Assembly (NCBI GenBank): GCA_947626675.1
Contig: CANQTC010000012.1
Location: 1 to 64,000 of the forward strand
Length of the DNA: 64,000 nt
Source of the DNA: an uncultured Coprococcus sp.
GTDB lineage: Bacteria; Bacillota; Clostridia; Lachnospirales; Lachnospiraceae
Reading direction: 5' to 3'
Shown here: piece after piece, positions 48,243-56,346 of the stretch
Layout of the letters: every line of letters starts with the position of its first letter
Numbering within the stretch: position 1 is the first letter of the stretch
Position numbers and translations under genes: made by a program
Notes under the pieces: generated by a model
Database searches by the model: none
Seen by the model: only the letters and a program-made list of their open reading frames with translations
Told to the model about the DNA's origin: nothing

Positions 48243-49557
48243 TATTCTTTCCTCCAATAATTCCCTGTACAAAATCTGCACCGTTTGATTTTACAATATA
48301 AACTTCCACTTGTAAAGCTTGCTGAAATGCGTCAAGCGTCATATCATCAAGAAATATATCCTCATCTGCCTTCAACATACTGTTTGATATCATCACTCTC
48401 TTTCCAATCGGCTTTCCCTTTAATTGTCTGATAATATCTCCACCTGTAAGAAGTCCTGTAACCGTTATTCTGTGTCCAAAAAAATCATTGATAATCTTAT
48501 ATACATGTATTTTAATATTTGGAAACTTTATATTCATGCGCCTTGCCAGTTCCACAAAAGATTCATACGCAAGAACACCTGTAATAAGAGAAACCTCATA
48601 CTCCCGGCTATCTCCTTCAAGTTCCTGATAGGCTTCTTCAAATTCCTCAAGCAGCAGCCGCATCATCCCTACACCGTTTTCAAGCTGAATATAGCCATCA
48701 TATCTGTCCGCTTCCGGAAACTCTCTGCCGGCATTGATGTACCACTCATCACTGGCATGAACAAAATGGATGCCGTATCTGTCCATCGCCTTCTTTTGAT
48801 ATTCCTCTATTATATCAATGACCTTACATGCATCTTCTGACTGAAATGGTTCAAGCGGATAAAGTCCCTCCCGATAATCAGAAAGACCTACCGGAACTAC
48901 GGATAAGCTCTCCATGACAGGCGCAAATTCCAGTAAATCGGATATGGTACGTCTTAGCTCATCACCATCATTTACCCCTTTGCATAAAACCACCTGTCCA
49001 TTCATTGGGATATCGGCTTCATAAAATTTTCTTATTCTATCTAATATCGTACCGGCAAACCGATTGTTCAGCATCTTACAACGCAGTTCAGGATTGGTAG
49101 CATGAACGGATATATTAATCGGCGCAAGATGATAATTGATGATTCGTTCAATATCCTTTTCCTTCATATTGGTAAGCGTTATATAATTTCCCTGAAGAAA
49201 CGAAAGTCTGGAGTCGTCATCCTTGAAATAGATGGTATCACGCATCCCCTTTGGATTTTGGTCTATAAAACAGAAAATACATTTATTATGACAGGATTTG
49301 TAATCATCCATCAGACTGTTCTCAAATTCTATTCCCAAATCCTCATCATAATCCTTCTCAATCTCAAGAAGCCACTCCTCACCATCTGATTTTCTGACAA
49401 GCAGCTCGATATATTCTTCATTTATCATATACTGATAATCAAATATATCCTCAATCTCCTGATTATTCACAGCAAGTATGGCATCTCCTGTTTCTATCCC
49501 CAATTCTTCCGCTATGCTTTCTGCCTCGACAGATTTTACTATATGCTCATGCTTCAT
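48235..49557 (-). CDS. DUF512-family protein with PDZ-like N-terminus and radical-SAM-like Cys motif
   Basis: The product is 440 residues, with CAGGAGGAG upstream of the ATG. The N-terminal 60 residues look PDZ-like ([20 protein letters not shown]). The motif [18 protein letters not shown] (Cys-x3-Cys-x2-Cys, about residues 88-95) matches a radical-SAM-type [4Fe-4S] site, and the conserved GNYITLTNM and [12 protein letters not shown] follow. The C-terminal part is DUF512. The biochemical function of this widely conserved Firmicute/cyanobacterial family is not established. It is encoded directly upstream of der, as in many Clostridia, hinting at a link to ribosome or tRNA biology. Confidence 0.9.
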   Translation of the reverse strand: MKHEHIVKSVEAESIAEELGIETGDAILAVNNQEIEDIFDYQYMINEEYIELLVRKSDGEEWLLEIEKDYDEDLGIEFENSLMDDYKSCHNKCIFCFIDQNPKGMRDTIYFKDDDSRLSFLQGNYITLTNMKEKDIERIINYHLAPINISVHATNPELRCKMLNNRFAGTILDRIRKFYEADIPMNGQVVLCKGVNDGDELRRTISDLLEFAPVMESLSVVPVGLSDYREGLYPLEPFQSEDACKVIDIIEEYQKKAMDRYGIHFVHASDEWYINAGREFPEADRYDGYIQLENGVGMMRLLLEEFEEAYQELEGDSREYEVSLITGVLAYESFVELARRMNIKFPNIKIHVYKIINDFFGHRITVTGLLTGGDIIRQLKGKPIGKRVMISNSMLKADEDIFLDDMTLDAFQQALQVEVYIVKSNGADFVQGIIGGKNNE

Positions 49558-49621
49558 GCATATACTCCTCCTGATATACTCCTGATACTTTCATTTGCAC
49601 TCTGTACTTTACTGCTATTCT

Positions 49622-50470
49622 TTACTGCTCCGGAATCATGATAAATCCTCCAAGATTTCCTCTCATTCCATGACTCGCACGATGGGAAAACAGGATATCA
49701 GGATTACAGCATGTACAAATATCCGTTATTGCAATATTACAGTCCTGTATTCCACTATTTACCAGATTATAATAGTTCGCTTTATGAAGGTCTAACTGAT
49801 ATTTTCCATTTCCCTTATCAATTATCATCGCTTCATATTCATCTTTACGGTATGCCGCCATAAATTGCACAGCTACATCCTCACTGACCTCATAGCACGA
49901 CTGACATATGGAAGGTCCAATCGCACATATGATATCAGAGAGAGCGCTCTGATATTCAGCAACCATCATCTCAATCATATGCCTGCTGATATTTTTCACT
50001 GTACCTTTCCATCCGGAATGGTTCATGGCTGCTACTTTTTTTACTTTATCATAAAAATAAACAGGTACGCAATCTGCATAAAAAGTCATAAGCGGAATCC
50101 CCGGTACATCTGTTATCAGTCCGTCTATTGCTGTAATATCCGAGCGAACCATTATCCCTTTTCCCATATCTTTTTCTGTTACTCTGTATATCGATGTTTC
50201 ATGTACCTGGTCTGAAAATACCAGTTTTTTATAATCATATCCTGCTGCCGCTGCAAGCCTTTTATGATTTTCCATAACATTTGAATCATCGTCGCCTCTA
50301 TGAAAACTTAAATTCATGGATGACAAATGCCCTTTACTGACCCCGCCTACTCTTGTCGAAAATCCATTTACAACACCATATTTATCCAATATATCAAAGC
50401 TTATATAGACTACGCCGTCTTTTTGATGAAGCTTTGTTGTTTTACTTTCATTCATATATTTTATATTCAT
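49622..50470 (-). CDS. pgeF: Purine nucleoside phosphorylase / laccase-domain protein (PgeF, YlmD/YfiH family)
   Basis: The product is 282 residues, taking the ATG at 50470 (GGAAGG upstream) over the one at 50530. Family motifs are clear: GFSTRVGGVS near the start, DQVHETSIYRV, TFYADCVPVYFYD with the metal-binding His/Cys set, NHSGWKGTVKNI, IGPSICQSCYEV and FSHRASHGMRGNLGG. Members were called laccase-like but are reported to act as broad purine nucleoside phosphorylases and to edit peptidoglycan precursors (PgeF). It lies between a YraN gene and the DUF512 gene on the same strand. Confidence 0.92.
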   Translation of the reverse strand: MNIKYMNESKTTKLHQKDGVVYISFDILDKYGVVNGFSTRVGGVSKGHLSSMNLSFHRGDDDSNVMENHKRLAAAAGYDYKKLVFSDQVHETSIYRVTEKDMGKGIMVRSDITAIDGLITDVPGIPLMTFYADCVPVYFYDKVKKVAAMNHSGWKGTVKNISRHMIEMMVAEYQSALSDIICAIGPSICQSCYEVSEDVAVQFMAAYRKDEYEAMIIDKGNGKYQLDLHKANYYNLVNSGIQDCNIAITDICTCCNPDILFSHRASHGMRGNLGGFIMIPEQ

Positions 50471-50471
50471 A

Positions 50472-50840
50472 TTATCGATACCTTCCACAATAATCAAAAG
50501 CATTTTCGATATGACTAAATACGCCATCACCTGATATCGTTATAACATCATACCTGCATGGAATATCCATACCGTATCCTCTGCTGTTTAAATAAAATAA
50601 CGAAACATCTGATATCTGCCGCTGTTTTCTTACATCAACAGCTTCTTCTGCACATCCTTTCGTTGAACTGCTTCTGTATTTTACCTCAATAAATACAAGG
50701 TATTTCCCCTGTCGTGCGATAATATCAATCTCACCTTTATTGACACGATAATTTCTTTCGAGAATTGTATAGCCTTTTGATTTTAAATAATCTGCCGCTT
50801 TTTCCTCATATACAGTTCCCTTTTGTCTGGAATTATACAT
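50472..50840 (-). CDS. YraN/UPF0102-family nuclease-like protein
   Basis: The product is 122 residues with GAGG four bases before the ATG. It is a predicted restriction-endonuclease-like fold: GTVYEEKAADYLKSKGYTIL, then NYRVNKGEIDIIARQGKYLVFIEVKYRSS, in which GEIDII and EVKYR supply the Asp and Glu-x-Lys of a PD-(D/E)xK active site. The fold suggests DNA processing or repair, but the substrate of the family is unproven. Its position just downstream of rnhB is conserved in many bacteria. Confidence 0.92.
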   Translation of the reverse strand: MYNSRQKGTVYEEKAADYLKSKGYTILERNYRVNKGEIDIIARQGKYLVFIEVKYRSSSTKGCAEEAVDVRKQRQISDVSLFYLNSRGYGMDIPCRYDVITISGDGVFSHIENAFDYCGRYR

Positions 50841-50857
50841 AAATCCTCATATCTTTT

Positions 50858-51610
50858 CTATACAAAATTTTTAATAAATGACCTTCTATGTATTGGACAT
50901 GGTCCTTTTTCTTTTAATGCTGTTATATGTGCCTGTGAGCCATATCCCTTATTCTTTGCAAATTCATATCCCGGATATTTACTGTCATATTCAACCATAA
51001 GTCTGTCTCTGGTTACTTTTGCAATAATACTGGCTGCCGCTATCGAGCCGGACAAAGTATCTCCCTTTATAATCGGAATCTGCTTAATATCCACCTCCGG
51101 TATTGTTACGGCGTCATTTAACAGAATATCCGGTGTTACCGAAAGCTTCGCTATCGCCTGCCGCATGGCTTCATAGTCGGCATTTAAAATATTAATTTCA
51201 TCAATTCGCTTCTCATCTGCCATACCGATACCAAAAGCTACCGCTTTATTCGTTATTTCCACAAACAATTCTTCGCGTTTTTTCTCTGATAACTGTTTTG
51301 AATCATTCAGATAGAGGATATCACAATCTTTCGGAAGAATGACCGCAGCGGCTACAACAGGCCCTGCAAGCGGTCCTCTCCCCACCTCGTCAATTCCGCA
51401 TATATATTTACATTCCGCATATTTTCGTTCAAATTCAAACATCTTATAAGAACGGATACGTTCTTTTTCATATGCCTCTATTTTCTTTTCCGCCGATACG
51501 ATTATTTTTCGTACACCCTCCCGTTCATCCTCTTTGTACTCGTCTATTAAACGGTGAAGTTTTGAAATATCGGCATCGGCAAATACCTTTTTTATGTCTG
51601 AAATACTCAT
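50858..51610 (-). CDS. rnhB: Ribonuclease HII
   Basis: The product is 250 residues from the ATG at 51610 (GGAGG upstream). It removes ribonucleotides and RNA primers from DNA. The catalytic domain starts at about residue 68: ICGIDEVGRGPLAGPVVAAAV (Asp-Glu metal ligands), LNDSKQLSEKKRE, and later GDTLSGSIAAASIIAKVTRD (Asp is the metal ligand) and YPGYEFAKNKGYGSQAH. The 65-residue helical N-terminal extension (SISDIKKVFADADISKLHRL...) is common in Firmicute RnhB proteins. It precedes the YraN gene. Confidence 0.96.
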   Translation of the reverse strand: MSISDIKKVFADADISKLHRLIDEYKEDEREGVRKIIVSAEKKIEAYEKERIRSYKMFEFERKYAECKYICGIDEVGRGPLAGPVVAAAVILPKDCDILYLNDSKQLSEKKREELFVEITNKAVAFGIGMADEKRIDEINILNADYEAMRQAIAKLSVTPDILLNDAVTIPEVDIKQIPIIKGDTLSGSIAAASIIAKVTRDRLMVEYDSKYPGYEFAKNKGYGSQAHITALKEKGPCPIHRRSFIKNFV

Positions 51611-51671
51611 CTTTTCCTCCAAAAAATAAGAGCTGCTGTCATCCGGCTGCAGCCCTTATTTTCACACATTC

Positions 51672-52460
51672 CTATTCTATTTTACCAAATCCGCCTGAAA
51701 ATCTGAATACTGCTTTTCCGACAAATTCATCCTTATCAATATTTCCTACATCTGCCAATCGGCTGTCGCGGCTATTATTTCGATTATCACCTAGAACAAA
51801 ATATTCGTCTTCGCCTAATGTTATCTCATCTACAGCAAGACCTCGTTTTTCTGAATCGATAGGCTCTTTTCCGTATACATCTGTAGTCAGTTCTTCACCA
51901 TTAATATATACAATGCCTTCTTTATTAATCCGAACCGTCTCACCCGGAAGCCCAATGATACGTTTTATATAATATGTTCCTTCCTCATCGCCATAAGGAA
52001 ATACAACGATATCAAACCGTTCCGGGTCATGAAATCTATACGAAAGCTTATCTATCCACAGACTATCGTCTGTATGAAGCGTGTCGCTCATCGATTCCCC
52101 ATCTACCGTTGTTCTCTGTCCGACATATGTAAGAACAAGCCAGCAGATACCGATGATAACCACGATATAGATACCAAGCTCTATAAGGTCTTTTACGATA
52201 TTGACATCTTCAGGATTTTCTTTATTCTTTTTCTTTTTATCTTTTTTAATTTTCTTCTTTAATGCCTTGTCATCAAGCTGCTCTATGTCGGCTTCGGCAT
52301 CCGCTTCCATCTGTATTTTCTCACCCCTTGCCTCTGCTTTGGCAAGCGCCTTTTCTCTCTTTTTTTTCAGTTTTTCTATTTCTTTTTCCCTTGCTTTTTT
52401 TGACGGGTCATCCTGAAATATCTCATCTAAAGCTTCACTTCTGCTTTTTTCTTCACTCAT
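51672..52460 (-). CDS. Signal peptidase I with long charged cytoplasmic N-terminus
   Basis: The product is 262 residues. The first 85 are highly charged Lys/Glu coiled coil (REKEIEKLKKKREKALAKAE), then a single membrane helix (about 90-112), then the catalytic domain. Box B has the nucleophile Ser in GESMSDTL, box D the general base Lys in YYIKRIIGLPGE, and box E FVLGDNRNNSRDSR. It cleaves secretory signal peptides at the outer face of the membrane. The charged N-terminus is unusual and may mediate contacts in the cytosol. A second, more typical signal peptidase lies beyond rbgA. Confidence 0.93.
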   Translation of the reverse strand: MSEEKSRSEALDEIFQDDPSKKAREKEIEKLKKKREKALAKAEARGEKIQMEADAEADIEQLDDKALKKKIKKDKKKKNKENPEDVNIVKDLIELGIYIVVIIGICWLVLTYVGQRTTVDGESMSDTLHTDDSLWIDKLSYRFHDPERFDIVVFPYGDEEGTYYIKRIIGLPGETVRINKEGIVYINGEELTTDVYGKEPIDSEKRGLAVDEITLGEDEYFVLGDNRNNSRDSRLADVGNIDKDEFVGKAVFRFSGGFGKIE

Positions 52461-52474
52461 CTATTCTATCCATC

Positions 52475-53323
52475 CTATTTATTATCCGGCTCTTCAAGTG
52501 ATATTCGCCCAAGCTTACCGGCTCTGAAATCATCAAGTAATATTGCCGCAGCTTTATCAATATCAGGTTCTCCACCCTTTTTCACGCAGGCTCTTTTATC
52601 TGCGATATCAAATAACATCCTTGCAGCATCATCACTTTCTTCAATATTATACCTTTTGGCAAGTGTATTACAATAGTTATTATGTATAAATTTTATTAAT
52701 TCACAAGTAATGTCTGTAATATTTAATATCTCATCATTGATTGAGCCTATATAGCTAAGCCTCAGCCCTACGTTTTTATCATCAAATTTAGGCCACAATA
52801 TCCCCGGCGTATCGAGCAGCTCTATGTTTTTTCCCAGCTTAATCCATTGTTTGCCTTTTGTAACGCCCGGTTTATTTCCAACTTTCGTACAGGCTTTTTT
52901 TGCATAGGAATTAATAAAGGTAGACTTTCCTACATTAGGAATCCCCACTATCATCGCCCTTATCGGTCTGTTGATAATCCCACGTTTCCTGTCTCTTTCT
53001 ATTTTTTCTCTGCACGCTTCCTGTACGATAAAATCAATACTTTTCATGCCGCTTCCTGAACGTGCATTTATTTTTGCAACAAAGAAGCCTTTCTCTTTAT
53101 AATATTCTTCCCACTTTAACGTAACCTTATCATCCGCTAAATCTGATTTGTTTAAAAGAATCAGTCTGTATTTATTTTTTGACAACTCATCTATATCCGG
53201 ATTTTTACTCGAAAATGGTATACGGGCATCAACAAGCTCTATTACAATATCAATAAGCTTTATATTCTCCTGCATCATTCTCTTTGCCTTTGTCATATGA
53301 CCGGGATACCACTGAATATTCAT
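52475..53323 (-). CDS. rbgA: Ribosome biogenesis GTPase A
   Basis: The product is 282 residues. Its ATG overlaps the stop of the upstream signal peptidase gene (TAATG), with GGAAGG before it. It is a circularly permuted GTPase: NKSD (G4) comes before GIPNVGKSTFIN (G1) and DTPGILWPK (G3), as in YlqF/RbgA. The start MNIQWYPGHMTKAKRMM is diagnostic. A C-terminal ANTAR-like helical domain follows. It assists late assembly of the 50S subunit. The gene is intact; some Firmicute elements integrate at rbgA, but nothing is inserted here. Confidence 0.96.
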   Translation of the reverse strand: MNIQWYPGHMTKAKRMMQENIKLIDIVIELVDARIPFSSKNPDIDELSKNKYRLILLNKSDLADDKVTLKWEEYYKEKGFFVAKINARSGSGMKSIDFIVQEACREKIERDRKRGIINRPIRAMIVGIPNVGKSTFINSYAKKACTKVGNKPGVTKGKQWIKLGKNIELLDTPGILWPKFDDKNVGLRLSYIGSINDEILNITDITCELIKFIHNNYCNTLAKRYNIEESDDAARMLFDIADKRACVKKGGEPDIDKAAAILLDDFRAGKLGRISLEEPDNK

Positions 53324-53892
53324 TATTTCTTTATCCTTCCTAATATCTCTGACTCTTTAATGCTTCCAACATTAATATATCTTGAGTCCTGACTGTTATT
53401 TACGTTATCACCCAGAAGAAAATACTCATCATCGCCAAGCGTTATCGCCTTTTCTGCCAATCCGGCAGTAAATACATAATCCTCTATCGGCATATCCGGT
53501 ATCGGATTTCCATTTACATAGACTGTTCCATTTGCTATCAGAACCGTTTCGCCCGGAAGTCCGATAACGCGTTTTACATCATAATATGCATCCGTATTTT
53601 CTATCGTTCTGTATGCAACAATATCAAATCTGTCCGGTTCTGCAAAAACGTATGCAACTTTATTTACAATACATTTTTCTCCATTCTCTATCGTCGGATT
53701 CATGGATGAACCCACCATATAAACCGTCTGAAACATAAAGGTCACAAAACCATATGCAACTACTACTGCTGCAAATATCGAAACTACCCAACTAAGGATA
53801 TTCTTTACCGTTTTCTTAAAAGAACGCTCTTTTTTTCGCTGTCTCCGTCTTTCTCTCCGTATACGTCGTGCTCTTTCTTTTCTTTCACTCAC
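53323..53892 (-). CDS. lepB: Signal peptidase I
   Basis: The product is 189 residues. A strongly basic N-terminus (ERARRIRRERRRQRKKE) precedes one membrane helix (about 32-55). The catalytic boxes are SSMNPTI (Ser), DVKRVIGLPGE (Lys) and FLLGDNVNNSQDSR. It is the compact type, unlike the 262-residue paralogue two genes downstream. It lies directly downstream of the rplS terminator and overlaps rbgA, so it is probably co-transcribed with rbgA and the second peptidase gene. Confidence 0.94.
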   Translation of the reverse strand: MSERKERARRIRRERRRQRKKERSFKKTVKNILSWVVSIFAAVVVAYGFVTFMFQTVYMVGSSMNPTIENGEKCIVNKVAYVFAEPDRFDIVAYRTIENTDAYYDVKRVIGLPGETVLIANGTVYVNGNPIPDMPIEDYVFTAGLAEKAITLGDDEYFLLGDNVNNSQDSRYINVGSIKESEILGRIKK

Positions 53893-53915
53893 TTTTTATA
53901 TCCTCTACATTTTTA

Positions 53916-53949
53916 AAAATGGCTGGAGCAAACTTACTCCAGCCATTTT
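53916..53949 (-). terminator. Intrinsic terminator of rplS
   Basis: A 13-bp perfect stem (53916-53928 with 53937-53949, 8-base loop) is followed by a T-run on the minus strand. It lies 24 bases after rplS and before lepB. Confidence 0.9.
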
Positions 53950-53972
53950 CACGTTACCTGCAAAATACGATA

Positions 53973-54323
53973 TTATTTAACAAGTTCTTTAACCTTTGCT
54001 GCCTTACCAACTCTTGAACGTAAGTAGTAAATCTTAGCTCTTCTAACTTTACCTTTTCTTACAACTTCAATCTTCTCAACGAAAGGTGAATGTACAGGCC
54101 ATGTCTTTTCAACACCGCAACCATTTGAGAACTTTCTTACTGTGAATGTCTCTCTGTTGCTTCCGCCCTGTCTTTTAATAACAGTTCCTTCAAAAATCTG
54201 AATTCTTTCTCTGTTACCTTCCTTAATCTTGTTATGAACTCTTACAGTATCACCTACTGAAAATTCAGCAACTTCTGCCTTCATCTGGGAAGCTTCAAGA
54301 TTCTTAATGTAATCGTTATTCAT
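53973..54323 (-). CDS. rplS: 50S ribosomal protein L19
   Basis: The product is 116 residues from the ATG at 54323 (GAAGGAGG upstream). L19 sits at the 30S-50S interface. Recognised by [40 protein letters not shown], the [17 protein letters not shown] core and the basic end [20 protein letters not shown]. It has its own promoter and terminator here, flanked by ssrA upstream and lepB downstream. The 5' leader of about 75 bases could hold an autoregulatory structure, but I could not identify one. Confidence 0.97.
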   Translation of the reverse strand: MNNDYIKNLEASQMKAEVAEFSVGDTVRVHNKIKEGNRERIQIFEGTVIKRQGGSNRETFTVRKFSNGCGVEKTWPVHSPFVEKIEVVRKGKVRRAKIYYLRSRVGKAAKVKELVK

Positions 54324-54402
54324 TTGTGTGACCTCCTTCATATTTAGATGTTCTTACTGCTTCTTCGGCACAGAGGACCATCTCTTTTCTCACAACTTGT
54401 TC

Positions 54403-54431
54403 ACTATACCATATAAATCCATGCTTTGCAA
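54403..54431 (-). promoter_or_regulatory. Promoter of rplS
   Basis: On the minus strand, TTGCAA (54431-54426) and TATAGT (54408-54403) are separated by 17 bases, with the predicted start near 54396, about 73 bases before the rplS ATG. It lies between the 3' end of ssrA and rplS. Confidence 0.7.
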
Positions 54432-54455
54432 GTAAAATTTACACTTGCAGTCAAG

Positions 54456-54797
54456 TGGAGCTGGCGGGAGTCGAACCCGCGTCCAAAGGCCCATTCACTA
54501 CGCTTTCTTCCATCATAGTCAGTGTTTTGTCATTCCCGCGGCCTATCGCCCACTAACATGCTATAGGTCTTGGTAGCTTCATAAATTTTCTTCTGTGGCA
54601 AAGCTTACACAGAAGAGTTTACCGAAGGATGATACTGCATCTAAAGGGCTCGGTGAACCCTAAAGGCAGCAGCTGCAACTAGGCAGCGTAAGCTAAATTA
54701 TCGTTAGCGTTTATTTTTAATTTCCGGCTTTTAGCGTGGTTCCGGACCACGGATGGCTTACATAGCTTCAAAACCCCTGTCGAAACCAGTCAACCCC
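54456..54797 (-). ncRNA. ssrA: Transfer-messenger RNA (tmRNA)
   Basis: The 342-nt RNA rescues stalled ribosomes together with SmpB (encoded at 57910). The 5' end GGGGUUG pairs with CAGCUCC at the 3' end in a 7-bp acceptor stem, followed by discriminator A; CCA is not encoded. The conserved 5' segment GACUGGUUUCGACAGGGG and the T arm CGGGUUCGACUCCCG are present. The resume codon GCU starts at 54708 and the tag reads ANDNLAYAA, ending at UAG (54681-54679), a typical Clostridial tag. Long pseudoknot-forming inverted repeats fill the middle. Confidence 0.97.
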
Positions 54798-54841
54798 TTA
54801 AATATATATAAGGCTCACTGATTATTTATGAGCTTATAAGC

Positions 54842-55207
54842 TTAATTGTTCTCCGGCGCATTTTCATTCTCGTTATTATCTGTGCTGCTCTCTGATGCCT
54901 CATCATTCTCGTTATTATCTGCGCCGCTCTCTGATGTGTCCTCGGAAGCATCGGTAGCTGTAGCAGGAAGCACACCCTCATATCCATTATCTTTCCATGT
55001 TTTTTCTACAACACTTTCAAGCTTATCTGCCTGTACATACTTTGGTATGGCTTTATATATCTTATAACCTGCTGTTCCGCCAAATATGGCAAGTATAATG
55101 AAAACAGTTAAAGTTATGGCAGCAACTTTCTTAGCCTTCTGTTTTTTCATTATAGAAGCTCTGTTTTTCTTCTCATATTTTCTCTTATCTACCTTACTCT
55201 GACTCAT
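54842..55207 (-). CDS. Small single-pass membrane protein with acidic Asn/Glu-rich tail
   Basis: The product is 121 residues from the ATG at 55207 (AGGAGG upstream, spacing 10). It has a basic cytoplasmic N-terminus of about 30 residues (KVDKRKYEKKNRASIMKKQK) and one membrane helix at about 31-53. An extracytoplasmic Lys/Glu segment leads to a low-complexity C-terminus with two near-repeats of the form ES/SGADNNEND and SSTDNNENE. No enzymatic motif. I do not recognise the family. It lies just upstream of ssrA on the same strand, and the tail could vary in repeat number between strains. Confidence 0.65.
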   Translation of the reverse strand: MSQSKVDKRKYEKKNRASIMKKQKAKKVAAITLTVFIILAIFGGTAGYKIYKAIPKYVQADKLESVVEKTWKDNGYEGVLPATATDASEDTSESGADNNENDEASESSTDNNENENAPENN

Positions 55208-55345
55208 CTTGCGAAGTCCTCCTAAAAATTCTAACAAATGCTCGCGCTTGCTTATTATAACACATATCATTTAATAATGCTAACATTTCACAAAATTTTT
55301 ATATCTTTCTGTAACAGTCCCGCCATTTTTATTTTATCCGCCAGT

Positions 55346-56326
55346 TTATTGATACATATTCGTTGATAAATATTTGAACGCGTTATCTGCCAATATCACG
55401 ACTATATTTTTGCCGGCTGCTTCCGGTCTTTTTGCAATCTGCGTTGCAACCCAGAGCGCTGCGCCTGCTGATTGTCCGACAAAAAAGCCTTCCTGCTTCA
55501 CAAGCTTTCTGCCTGTTTCATAGGCATCTTCTGCAATTACATCAAAACACTCATCATAATATGTATGAAAATAATTAAATAAAGCAGGGACTTTATCATC
55601 CGTTACACCATCGAATTTTAATACGCCATCAATCGTATTGCGTTCAGGAAATGCCGAATCCTTTAAAGATTGTTTTGCCGGCTGCGCCCCGATTACTTTC
55701 ACATCAGGATTTTTCGTTCTAAGATATGAAGCCAGACCGGATAATGTTCCGCCTGTGCCGACCAACTGAATGACATAATCGACTTCTCCAGCCGTATCTT
55801 CCCATATCTCAGGCCCTGTTCCTATGATATGTGCCCTGGAATTTGCCGGATTTCCGCACTGATTAATATAGTACCATCCTTTTGACCGGGCAAAGTTTTC
55901 CATCACTTCTTCCAGTTTTGCCTGCGATAATCCCGTCTTTAACATTTCTGTAAAACCAGGTACATCAGATACCTGCAAGAGTTCAGCGCCAAGCGCTTTT
56001 AATATCTGTGACCGTTCAATTGATACGCCCGGCTGAATAACCGCTGCATAATGATAACCTTTTGCATTTGCAAATGTCGCTGTACCAATACCGGTATTTC
56101 CACTTGTATAATCCACAATCGTCATACCCGGCTTAAGCTTTCCTTCATACTCAGCCTCTAAAATCATATTCAGGGCAGCCCTGTCCTTAACACTTCCTGA
56201 CGGATTGAAATACTCAAATTTGCCTAAAATATGTCCCTTAACCCCTTCTGCTTCTTCATATCGATGTAATCTCACTAATGGTGTTTTGCCAACCAGCTCT
56301 GTGATTGAGTCATATATTCTTCCCAT
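55346..56326 (-). CDS. Cysteine-synthase-family PLP enzyme, paired with a LanC-like gene
   Basis: The product is 326 residues with AGGAAAGG upstream of the ATG. It has the fold-type II PLP signature: PSGSVKDRAAL with the Schiff-base Lys (about residue 46), the substrate loop TSGNTGIGTA and the phosphate loop GTGGTLSG. It is closest to O-acetylserine sulfhydrylase (CysK), but the family also covers cystathionine beta-synthase-like and 2,3-diaminopropionate-forming enzymes. It is immediately downstream (20 bases) of a LanC-like gene. No cysE, sulfide or Met cluster is nearby, so a dedicated role with the LanC-like partner is worth considering. Confidence 0.88.
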   Translation of the reverse strand: MGRIYDSITELVGKTPLVRLHRYEEAEGVKGHILGKFEYFNPSGSVKDRAALNMILEAEYEGKLKPGMTIVDYTSGNTGIGTATFANAKGYHYAAVIQPGVSIERSQILKALGAELLQVSDVPGFTEMLKTGLSQAKLEEVMENFARSKGWYYINQCGNPANSRAHIIGTGPEIWEDTAGEVDYVIQLVGTGGTLSGLASYLRTKNPDVKVIGAQPAKQSLKDSAFPERNTIDGVLKFDGVTDDKVPALFNYFHTYYDECFDVIAEDAYETGRKLVKQEGFFVGQSAGAALWVATQIAKRPEAAGKNIVVILADNAFKYLSTNMYQ

Positions 56327-56346
56327 ATAGATTTATCCTTTCCTAT

